Source: JBCBSZ01 sp039818945
GTDB lineage: Bacteria > Actinomycetota > Acidimicrobiia > Acidimicrobiales > Poriferisodalaceae
Length of the DNA stretch: 64,000 bases
Assembly: GCA_039818945.1 (NCBI GenBank)
Contig: JBCBSZ010000003.1
Coordinates: forward strand, 1-64,000
Direction of reading: 5' to 3'
Shown: positions 33,831 to 40,923 of the stretch, piece by piece
Numbering within the stretch: position 1 is the stretch's first letter
Layout of the letters: every line of letters begins with the position of its first letter
Notes under the pieces: generated by a model
What the model saw: only the letters and a program-made list of their open reading frames with translations
What the model was told of the DNA's origin: nothing
Database searches by the model: none
Translations under genes and position numbers: made by a program

Positions 33831-35288
33831 ATGAACGGTCCGCACCGTCGACCCGCGGTGGCCGAGACCCACATCTCGACGGTCTTCTTCTCGGCCGACC
33901 GTGCGTACAAGCTGCTCAAGCCGCTGGCGACCAGCTTCCTGGACTTCAGCACCACGGAGCGACGGCTGGCGGCGGTCGACGACGAGCTCCGGCTCAACCG
34001 TCGCATGGCGCCCGACGTCTACCTCGGCGTCGCCGACGTCGAGGAGCACGATGAGGTCGTCGATCGCATGCTCGTCATGCGTCGGCTCCCCGCCGATCGA
34101 CGCCTCACGGCCCTCGTCACCTCGCCGGGTCTCGACGATCGCATTCGGCAGATCGTGCGGGCCGTCGCCGCCTTCCACGCCGCGGAGGAGCCGGTGCGCG
34201 ACGCCGCCGACATCGCGGGGCGCGACGCCGTCGCCCGCAACTGGGCCGACAACACCGCCGACATGGCACCGCTGGCGGGGACCGCCTTCGACGCCGCCGA
34301 GCTCGACCTCGTCGACGGGCTCGCGCGCCGCTACCTCGACCACTCCGAGACGCTCTTCGACCGCCGTCTCGCCGACGGGTTCGTGCGCGACGGTCACGGT
34401 GACCTCACCGCCGAGGACATCTTCTGCCTCGACGACGGGCCTCGGATCCTCGACTGCCTCGCCTTCGATCGACGGCTCCGGATCTCCGACGTGCTGTGCG
34501 ACGTCGGGTTCCTGGCCATGGACCTCGATCGGCTGGCCGGTCCCGACGCTGCGGACACCGTCTGGCGCTACTACGCGGAGTTCAGCAACGAGCACCACCC
34601 GGCCTCCCTCGCGCACCACTACGTCGCCTACCGGGCGCACGTGCGAGCGAAGATCGCGTGCCTCGTGCACCGGCAGGGCGACCCAGAGGCGGCCCCGCTC
34701 GCCCGCACGTACCTGCACCTGTGCCGACGCCACCTCGAGCTGGCTCGCCGCAGGTTGGTGCTCGTCGGCGGGACGCCGGGCACGGGCAAGACCACGCTCA
34801 CCGAGGTGATCTCGCGGACGTTCGGGTGGGCCAGCGTCAGCACCGACCCGATCCGCAAGGAGCTGACCGGTCGGGCCCACACCGACCACGAGTTCTCCGC
34901 ACCCGGCACCGGCATCTACTCGCCCGCGATCTCGACCGAGACCTATCGCGAGACCTTCCGCAGGGCGGGTCTGCTCCTCGAGGCCGGCGAGTCGGTGATC
35001 GTCGACGCCTCGTTCTCCGATCAGGTCCAGCGCTCGCACGGGAGGGCGCTCGCGGCGCGCACCGGCGCGGACGTGATCGAGCTCGAATGCGTCGTCGACC
35101 GCGGCGAGGCCGCCGAGCGCCTCGCCCGTCGTCTGGCAGCCGACGAGGACGCGAGCGACGCCCGACCGGAGATCCTCGGCGAGCTCCGGGCTGCCCACGC
35201 ACCGTGGCCCGAGGCGATCACGATCGCCACCGATGGACCGCTGGCGACGTCGGAGGCCGCGGCGCTCGCAGCGATCAGATCGAGTTGA
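33831..35288 (+). CDS. Bifunctional aminoglycoside-phosphotransferase-like / AAA kinase protein
   Basis: The 485-residue protein joins two phosphotransfer modules. Residues 1-290 resemble an APH kinase: THISTVFFSADRAYKLLKPL, and the catalytic loop RDGHGDLTAEDIFCLDDGPRILDCLAF with the HGDL core. Residues from about 305 contain a P-loop kinase, LVGGTPGTGKTTLTEV (Walker A about 312-319), STDPIRKEL and IVDASFSD, as in gluconate- or zeta-toxin-like kinases. This COG2187+COG0645 fusion is widespread but uncharacterised, and often near stress or dormancy genes. It need not confer drug resistance. It is transcribed divergently from the ABC exporter. Confidence 0.85.
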   Translation: MNGPHRRPAVAETHISTVFFSADRAYKLLKPLATSFLDFSTTERRLAAVDDELRLNRRMAPDVYLGVADVEEHDEVVDRMLVMRRLPADRRLTALVTSPGLDDRIRQIVRAVAAFHAAEEPVRDAADIAGRDAVARNWADNTADMAPLAGTAFDAAELDLVDGLARRYLDHSETLFDRRLADGFVRDGHGDLTAEDIFCLDDGPRILDCLAFDRRLRISDVLCDVGFLAMDLDRLAGPDAADTVWRYYAEFSNEHHPASLAHHYVAYRAHVRAKIACLVHRQGDPEAAPLARTYLHLCRRHLELARRRLVLVGGTPGTGKTTLTEVISRTFGWASVSTDPIRKELTGRAHTDHEFSAPGTGIYSPAISTETYRETFRRAGLLLEAGESVIVDASFSDQVQRSHGRALAARTGADVIELECVVDRGEAAERLARRLAADEDASDARPEILGELRAAHAPWPEAITIATDGPLATSEAAALAAIRSS

Positions 35289-35312
35289 CCGAGCCGGGCG
35301 ACTCGGCCGACC

Positions 35313-37028
35313 TCAGGCCTCCGACGACGCGATCCACACCGACGCGTAGGGGCCGAGGACGACCTCGTCGGACTCGTGCGAGATCGGAGCGCCCGAGAGC
35401 AGGTCGGTCCAGGTGTCGGTGACCGTGAGGTTGAGCTCCGACAGCGGGAGCACGACGGAGTGGGCGGTCATGTTGGACACGGCGAAGACGCTGCTCGACC
35501 GGTCGCGCGCCTGGCGCCAGCAGCCGAACAGCTCGTCGCCGAGGTGCAGCGTGAACTGCGTCGCGTTGGGGTGGAACGCGGAGTGCTTCGCCCGCTCCGT
35601 CAGCAGGTGGCGAAGCGACCGGAAGGCCGCGGCCCGCACGCCGCCGCCGTCGAGCGCCGCGTCGACCTCGTCGAGGCGGAGCTGGCTCCGGTTGATCGCC
35701 CGGTGATGGCCCCGGTCCTCGACGGCCTCGACGTCGTTGGGCGTGCCGAGCAGCGAGTGGACGTAGACGGCCGGGATGCCCTCCACGGCGAGCATGATGG
35801 CGTGCGCGCAGGTGAACCGGGCGAGGTGGTGCTCGTCGGGACCGGCGTGGGTCCGGGCCAACGCATCGAACAGCGAGAGGTTCAGCTCGTAGGCCTTCGG
35901 GCCCGAGGGCGTGTCGAAGGTCGAGACCATGCCACCGGCGGCACGGGCGGTGTCGACCATGCGGTCGACCTCGTCCGGTTCGAGCAGGCCCTCGGCCGGA
36001 CGCAGACCGACGCCGTCGTGGCTGGCGAGGAAGTTCAGGTAGGCCGTGCCGTCGCGCGCCGGCGGCATGGACATCATCCAGGTGGCCAGGTGGCGTGAGT
36101 GGCCGGTCCACAGCGCATCGAGCACGAGGGGCGGCAGACTGAAGTTGTAGATGACGTGGGCCTCGTCGCCGTGGCCGAAGTACTTCAGGTTCTCGCGGTT
36201 CGGCACGTTGGTCTCGGTCACGAGCACCGTCCCGGGCGCTGCGGCGTCGACCAGCGTCCGGATCAGCTTGACCAGCTCGTGGGTCTCGGGCAGGTGGATG
36301 CACCGGGTCCCGGGTCGCTTCCAGACGTACGCGACCGCGTCGAGCCGGAGGAACCGGGCGCCCACGTCGAGGTACCGCCGCAACACGCCGAGCATGTCGC
36401 AGAGCAGCTCCGGGTTCGACCAGTCGAGATCGACCTGGTCGTGGGAGAACGTGCACCACACGAGCCGCTCGCCCTCGGGCGTCGCGGTGGGACGCAGCAG
36501 CGGGAGCGTCCGCGGTCGCACGACCTGGGTCACGTCGTCGTCGGGATCGGCCGTGACGAAGTAGGACCGCCCCGGCTCCTCACCCCGCTCGAACTGCCCG
36601 AACCAGGCCGATCCGGCGGAACAGTGGTTGAGCACCAGGTCGATCATGAGGCCCGGCGCGTCGGCCAGCTCGCTGACATCGTCCCAGTCGCCGAGGTCGT
36701 CCCTGACCACGCGGTAGTCCACGATCGAGAAGCCGTCGTCGCTCGAGTAGGGGAACAGCGGCAGCACGTGCACCACCGAGCAGCACCCGTCGAGTCGTTG
36801 GGCCACGAATCGGTGCAGCGTCGCCAGCGGTGCCTCCCCCTCGGCCGTGATGGTGTCGCCGTAGGTGATGAGAACGGAGTCGCGCTCGTCCCACAGGCCG
36901 GTCGGCTCGAGCAGGGGTTGGTCGGCCGGCACGCGGAGGGTGTCGAGGACGCGGGCGGTCAGCGCCGCGACGTCCTCCCGCAGGTACATCAGGCGGAGGT
37001 GGGACTGCACACGATCAGCGACGAGCAT
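35313..37028 (-). CDS. GH13_18 sugar phosphorylase (glucosylglycerate/sucrose phosphorylase type)
   Basis: The 571-residue protein is a GH13 TIM-barrel enzyme of subfamily 18: ITYGDTI near residue 54, HVLPLFPYSSDDGFSIVDY, MIDLVLNHCSAGSAWF, the nucleophile Asp230 in RFLRLDAVAYVWK, the acid/base Glu272 in VTETNVPN, and ASHDGVGLRP. The ENLKYFGHGDEAHVIYNF stretch is, as I recall, typical of glucosylglycerate and sucrose-6F-phosphate phosphorylases rather than amylases. It would split a glucoside with phosphate to glucose-1-phosphate. Together with the GpgS-like gene at 18.9 kb it may form a glucosylglycerate cycle (inference). TACGCT lies 10 nt upstream of the ATG. Confidence 0.87.
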   Translation of the reverse strand: MLVADRVQSHLRLMYLREDVAALTARVLDTLRVPADQPLLEPTGLWDERDSVLITYGDTITAEGEAPLATLHRFVAQRLDGCCSVVHVLPLFPYSSDDGFSIVDYRVVRDDLGDWDDVSELADAPGLMIDLVLNHCSAGSAWFGQFERGEEPGRSYFVTADPDDDVTQVVRPRTLPLLRPTATPEGERLVWCTFSHDQVDLDWSNPELLCDMLGVLRRYLDVGARFLRLDAVAYVWKRPGTRCIHLPETHELVKLIRTLVDAAAPGTVLVTETNVPNRENLKYFGHGDEAHVIYNFSLPPLVLDALWTGHSRHLATWMMSMPPARDGTAYLNFLASHDGVGLRPAEGLLEPDEVDRMVDTARAAGGMVSTFDTPSGPKAYELNLSLFDALARTHAGPDEHHLARFTCAHAIMLAVEGIPAVYVHSLLGTPNDVEAVEDRGHHRAINRSQLRLDEVDAALDGGGVRAAAFRSLRHLLTERAKHSAFHPNATQFTLHLGDELFGCWRQARDRSSSVFAVSNMTAHSVVLPLSELNLTVTDTWTDLLSGAPISHESDEVVLGPYASVWIASSEA

Positions 37029-37062
37029 GATCGAGAGGAGCGTACCGGCGCCGCCGACTCGC

Positions 37063-37680
37063 TCAGGACCGTCCGGACAGCTCCCGTGCCGTGCCGCCGA
37101 CCAGCACCGGGCGCGTGCTGTGCCCGATCAGCTTGGCCGTGGCGCTGCCGAGGAGGCGCTGCGACATCCCCGATCCTCTCGCGCCGACGACCACGACGTC
37201 GAAGCCGTCCTCCTCGGCGAGCGCAGCCAGCGTCGGGCCGGGAGGGCCGGACACGACGATCGTGCCGACGCCGTCGATCTCGAGCTCGCCGAGGAACGAC
37301 TCGAGCCGCTCCTCGGCGGCGGCGCGTCCGAGGTGGTCGTCGAGCCCGCTCTCGCGATCGATCACCGTGGCGACGACGACCCGTCGACGGCGATCACCGA
37401 GCAGCTCGATGGCTTCGAGGGCCGCTGCTCGGCTGCGCTCCGAGCCATCGAGCCCGATGAGCACGTCGACCTGGCCGGGGCCGAGCTCCGCGACGCGGGG
37501 AACGGCCCGGAACCGTGGCATCCGTCGCTCGGCGTCGACGGCCAGCACGTAGGTGATGGGGCCGTAGACGATCCCGAGGAGGACCCAGACGACCAGGTGG
37601 TGGCCGCGACGGCGCTGCCAGATCGCGACGGCCAGCCCGGTGGCGGCCCAGAGCACCGCACCCACGAGCAACCAGCCCAT
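37063..37680 (-). CDS. Membrane-anchored universal stress protein
   Basis: The 205-residue protein starts with two hydrophobic helices (about 2-20 and 28-48, MGWLLVGAVLWAATGLAVAI and VVWVLLGIVYGPITYVLAV). A USP domain (about 70-200) follows, with LIGLDGSERSRAAALEAIELL and the nucleotide loop VGARGSGMSQRLLGSATAKLIGHSTRPVLV. Membrane tethering is uncommon for this family. A palindromic GGGACGTTTCGCCC (minus strand, 37716-37729), 36 bp upstream of the start, resembles a DosR box (10 of 13 fixed positions). Confidence 0.85.
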   Translation of the reverse strand: MGWLLVGAVLWAATGLAVAIWQRRRGHHLVVWVLLGIVYGPITYVLAVDAERRMPRFRAVPRVAELGPGQVDVLIGLDGSERSRAAALEAIELLGDRRRRVVVATVIDRESGLDDHLGRAAAEERLESFLGELEIDGVGTIVVSGPPGPTLAALAEEDGFDVVVVGARGSGMSQRLLGSATAKLIGHSTRPVLVGGTARELSGRS

Positions 37681-37715
37681 GCGCGAATTGTCCTGCTCCC
37701 GCTCGCCGTCGGGAA

Positions 37716-37729
37716 GGGCGAAACGTCCC
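37716..37729 (-). promoter_or_regulatory. DosR-box-like site upstream of membrane USP
   Basis: GGGACG-TT-TCGCCC on the minus strand. It is the best of four such matches in the window, yet no DosR/DosS homologue is visible here. Confidence 0.3.
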
Positions 37730-37742
37730 GATCGGGCAGCAC

Positions 37743-37748
37743 TAGTGT
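37743..37748 (+). promoter_or_regulatory. -10 box TAGTGT of SDR gene
   Basis: The box lies 8 nt before ATG 37757; leaderless start predicted. Confidence 0.45.
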
Positions 37749-37756
37749 CGCCGCCC

Positions 37757-38527
37757 ATGGATCTGGGGCTGCAGGGACGGCGGGCGATCATCACCGGGGG
37801 CACGCGCGGGATCGGTCGACGCATCGTCGAGACGCTGCTCGACGAGGGTGCGTCGGTGGCGCTGTGCGCCCGCTCCGAGGACGGCGTCGCAGCGGCGCTC
37901 GACGAGCTGGCCGACCGGGGAACCGTCGTCGGCGGTGCCGCCGATGCCGGTGATCACGATCGGCTGGCCGCCTGGGTGGCCGAGTCGGCCGAGGCGCTCG
38001 GCGGGATCGACATCGTTGTCTCCAACGCCTCCGCCCTCGGGGGCATCCCCCGCACGCCGGAGGGGTGGCGTCGCAACTTCGAGGTCGACGTCCTCTCCTC
38101 GGTGACGCTCTTCGACGCCGCCGAGGAGCATCTGAACGCCTCGGACGCAGCTGCCTTCGTGCAGCTCGCCACCATCACCGCCGTGGAGTACCACGGGTAC
38201 CCGGGTGGCGGCCTCAGCTACGGCGCCATGAAGGCGGCGCTGCTCAACTGGGTGAGCACGCTCGCCCAGGAGTACGCCGCGGCAGGGATCCGCGCCAACG
38301 CGGTCAGCCCCGGGCCGATCTACATCGCCGACGGCTCGTGGGGCTACATCGAGAAGCGCCTGCCGGACTACTACCGAGAGAACGTCGAGCACCATCCGTC
38401 CGGGCGGATGGGCGAGCCGGAGGAGGTCGCCCGCGTCGTGGCGTTCCTGGCCAGCCCAGCGGCCTCGTGGGTGACCGGCCAGAACGTCGTCGTCGATGGT
38501 GGCTTCACCCGGCGCGTGGCCTTCTAG
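37757..38527 (+). CDS. Short-chain dehydrogenase/reductase
   Basis: The 256-residue classical SDR has the cofactor motif TGGTRGIG (13-20), the NASALGG version of NNAG, the catalytic YGAMK, and SPGPIY. The terminal VTGQNVVVDGGFTRRVAF fits the FabG-like group. The catalytic Ser position seems to be Thr in QLATITAVEY. The substrate is unknown. The 3' end overlaps the convergent PanB-like gene by 4 nt. Confidence 0.9.
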   Translation: MDLGLQGRRAIITGGTRGIGRRIVETLLDEGASVALCARSEDGVAAALDELADRGTVVGGAADAGDHDRLAAWVAESAEALGGIDIVVSNASALGGIPRTPEGWRRNFEVDVLSSVTLFDAAEEHLNASDAAAFVQLATITAVEYHGYPGGGLSYGAMKAALLNWVSTLAQEYAAAGIRANAVSPGPIYIADGSWGYIEKRLPDYYRENVEHHPSGRMGEPEEVARVVAFLASPAASWVTGQNVVVDGGFTRRVAF

Positions 38528-39339
38528 AGCCTCCGCCCGAGCTCGTCGACGTCGACGTCGGCGGCCACGACCACCTCGCCCTCCGCGGGGAAGGTCGACC
38601 CGGCGACGTCGGCGCGGAACTCGGTGAGCGCTCGCACGCGCTCGTCGACGATCCGCTGCTGCAGCGCGGCGAGATCGGCGTACTGGCGTGCGTGGCGGGG
38701 GCGGTGCTCGCTCTCCCCGCAGATGTCGCTCATGAAGAGGAAGAGCACGTCGGCGTGCGGACCGGAGCCGAGCGAGATCGTGGCCATCGAGGTCCTCGAC
38801 TGGATCTCGGCCATCACGTTGGTCGGGATCAGCTCGCACTCCACGGCGAACGCCCCGGCCGCCTCGGCCTCGTCGAAGCGACGCACGAGCGCAACCGCCT
38901 CGTCGGTCGTCTTGCCGACGGCGCGCACGCCTCCCAGCAGCGACGACTTCTTCGGCACGAAGCCGAGGTGAGCCATCACGGGGATGTCCTCCGCGGCCAG
39001 GAGCTCGATGGCCTCGGTCCGCCGGGCGGTGATCACCGCATCAGCGCCCTGGGAGAGCGCGGTGAGGGCCGTGCCCAGCAGATCGTCGAGGCTCACCTCG
39101 CCACCGAAGTCGATCGCCGCCGTGACGAAGCAGCGGGACGACCCCTCCCGGACCGCCGGCACCGCCGACGCCATGCACACCAGCATCTCGATGCCCGCAG
39201 CCTCCGCTGCGGCGGCCTCGTCGACCGTCCCCGCCGTGACCTGGGCGTACCGCTGCCCCGAGGCCCGCAGGCCGCGGATCGAGGCCACCGTCGCCACCCG
39301 GTCCACCATCCGCCCACCGTGGTCGAGGATCCGTGTCAT
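38524..39339 (-). CDS. PanB-like (ketopantoate hydroxymethyltransferase / PEP-mutase fold) protein
   Basis: The 271-residue protein keeps PanB-type blocks: IPVMAHLGFVPKKSSLLGGVRAVGKTTDEA, AGAFAVECELIPTNVMAEIQ and TSMATISLGSGPHADVLFLFMSD. Its N-terminal third is divergent: the usual TAYDYP and VGDS metal-binding segments are replaced by VTAGTVDEAAAAEAAGIEMLVC, so at least one Mg-binding Asp of true PanB is missing. It may therefore be a paralogue acting on another 2-oxoacid rather than the pantothenate enzyme. GGGAAG precedes the ATG by about 8 nt. Confidence 0.75.
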   Translation of the reverse strand: MTRILDHGGRMVDRVATVASIRGLRASGQRYAQVTAGTVDEAAAAEAAGIEMLVCMASAVPAVREGSSRCFVTAAIDFGGEVSLDDLLGTALTALSQGADAVITARRTEAIELLAAEDIPVMAHLGFVPKKSSLLGGVRAVGKTTDEAVALVRRFDEAEAAGAFAVECELIPTNVMAEIQSRTSMATISLGSGPHADVLFLFMSDICGESEHRPRHARQYADLAALQQRIVDERVRALTEFRADVAGSTFPAEGEVVVAADVDVDELGRRL

Positions 39340-39392
39340 CGTCTCGCTTCCCGCTCGCTGACCTGCTCTTCGGCCGAGCGTAGGTGCTCTTG

Positions 39393-39398
39393 TAACGT
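39393..39398 (+). promoter_or_regulatory. -10 box TAACGT of DUF2889 gene
   Basis: The box lies 7 nt before ATG 39406; leaderless start predicted. Confidence 0.5.
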
Positions 39399-39405
39399 CG
39401 CCCGG

Positions 39406-40068
39406 ATGGCCGCACCGCCCCTGCCCGAGCTCCCGCTCATCCATCAGCGCACGTACGACGTGAAGAGCTTCGTCGAGGCGCCGGATCGCATCCGGCTGCG
39501 CGGCTCGGTGCAGGACGACAAGCCGCCGGGCCTCTACATCGAGGACGACCCGGAGCCGCTCACGATCCACCACATGATCGTGGAGCTGTCGGTCGAGGTG
39601 CCGTCGATGGAGATCGTCGATGCCGACGTCACCTTCGACGTGCATCCGCACGGTCGGTGCCCTCGCATCGTCGACCACTACGGCGAGCTCGTGGGGCTCT
39701 CGATCGCTCGCGGCTTCACCCACCGGGTGCGGGAGCTCTTCGGCGGGCCGCGCGGCTGCACGCACACGACGGCGCTGCTCCAGGCGATGGCCCCGGTGGC
39801 GATCCAGTCGCTGTGGTCGCTGCGCATGCACGAGGCACGCCGGTTGGGCGCCGGTCAGCCGGTCGGTCCGCCCCGGCCGATGACCCCGGAGGAGCGCAAG
39901 CTCCGCATGGCGGGCAACATCAACACCTGCCACGTGTGGGCGGAGGACGGCGACATGGTCGCCGAGATCGAGGCGGGCGGGGAGATGGAGATCCCGCACT
40001 GGATCATCGACCGGATGCGCGAGCTGGGACGCGATCCGGAGGAGTGGACCAGCCTCATGCGCGGCTGA
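39406..40068 (+). CDS. DUF2889 family protein
   Basis: The 220-residue protein carries the DUF2889 pattern: THRVRELFGGPRGCTHTTALLQAMAPVAIQS, and a later NINTCHVWAEDG. Conserved His and Cys in GCTHT and TCHVW may bind metal. Members occur beside steroid- or aromatic-degradation genes in proteobacteria, but no function is known. It is transcribed divergently from the PanB-like gene. Confidence 0.8.
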   Translation: MAAPPLPELPLIHQRTYDVKSFVEAPDRIRLRGSVQDDKPPGLYIEDDPEPLTIHHMIVELSVEVPSMEIVDADVTFDVHPHGRCPRIVDHYGELVGLSIARGFTHRVRELFGGPRGCTHTTALLQAMAPVAIQSLWSLRMHEARRLGAGQPVGPPRPMTPEERKLRMAGNINTCHVWAEDGDMVAEIEAGGEMEIPHWIIDRMRELGRDPEEWTSLMRG

Positions 40069-40074
40069 TCACGG

Positions 40075-40902
40075 TCAGGTTCGGGAGGCGAGCCAGGCAC
40101 TGACGTCGTCGACCGCCTGGGCGCCGATCGGCTCGTTGAACACCTCGTGCAGCCCGGGATAGCGGCGGAGCTCGACGTCGTCGGAACCCGCGTTGGCGGC
40201 CAGCCACTCCGCGCCGCTGATCGGCGTGAGCGCGTCGTCCTCGCCGTGCACGAGGAGCAGCGGCAGCGTCAGGCGCCCCGCCCGCTTGCGGATCGCGTCG
40301 CTCGCCCGGAGGATCCCGAGCGCGGTGCCGAGGCGGGGGCGGCCCTGATCGACGAGCGGGTCCTCCTGGTAGGCCCGCACCACCGCCCGGTCGCTGCAGA
40401 TGCCATCGACGTCGAGCGGTGGCGACAGCCGCGACCGGGGGGCGACCCGAGCGAGGCCCTTGAGCGCGGTGATGGCGACGCCGGGGACGTCGGAGCCGGC
40501 GTCGAGCGCCGTGCCCGAGAGCACGAGGGCCGAGTAGCGGGCCGGCGACTCCAGCACGGCCAGGGCGGCGACCAGCGAGCCCATCGAGTGCCCGAGCGCG
40601 ACGACGGGCCCGTCTCCGGGCTCCGCCCAGTCGACCACCCGATCGAGGTCGGCGGCGGCGACGCGCAGGTCGGGGAGGTCGCCGAGCTCACCGCTCGATC
40701 GCCCGTGACCGCGGTGATCGGGACCGGCGACGGCCCACCCGGCGCCGACGAGCTGCTCGGCGACGTGGCGGTACCGGCTGATGTGCTCGGCGATGCCGTG
40801 GGCGATGACGACCAACCCCCTGGCGGGCCCCTCGGGCGACCAGTGCTCGACGTGGAGGTTGACGCCCGCGGCGACCGTGATGCGTTCGCTGACGTGCTGC
40901 AC
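40075..40902 (-). CDS. Monoacylglycerol-lipase-like alpha/beta hydrolase
   Basis: The 275-residue protein belongs to the serine-hydrolase group of monoglyceride lipases: VVIAHGIAEHISRYRHVAEQL, GPDHRGHGRSSGE, nucleophile Ser106 in LGHSMGSL, acid Asp in LLVHGEDDALTP and the base His in YPGLHEVFNEP. No signal peptide is present. GTG 40902 is preceded 7 nt upstream by TAGCGT (complement of 40910-40915), so a leaderless transcript is likely. Confidence 0.9.
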   Translation of the reverse strand: MQHVSERITVAAGVNLHVEHWSPEGPARGLVVIAHGIAEHISRYRHVAEQLVGAGWAVAGPDHRGHGRSSGELGDLPDLRVAAADLDRVVDWAEPGDGPVVALGHSMGSLVAALAVLESPARYSALVLSGTALDAGSDVPGVAITALKGLARVAPRSRLSPPLDVDGICSDRAVVRAYQEDPLVDQGRPRLGTALGILRASDAIRKRAGRLTLPLLLVHGEDDALTPISGAEWLAANAGSDDVELRRYPGLHEVFNEPIGAQAVDDVSAWLASRT

Positions 40903-40909
40903 GTCGCCG

Positions 40910-40915
40910 ACGCTA
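40910..40915 (-). promoter_or_regulatory. -10 box TAGCGT of lipase gene
   Basis: The box lies 7 nt upstream of the GTG start, just after the CopA stop at 40924, on the same strand. Confidence 0.45.
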
Positions 40916-40923
40916 TCTCCGCG

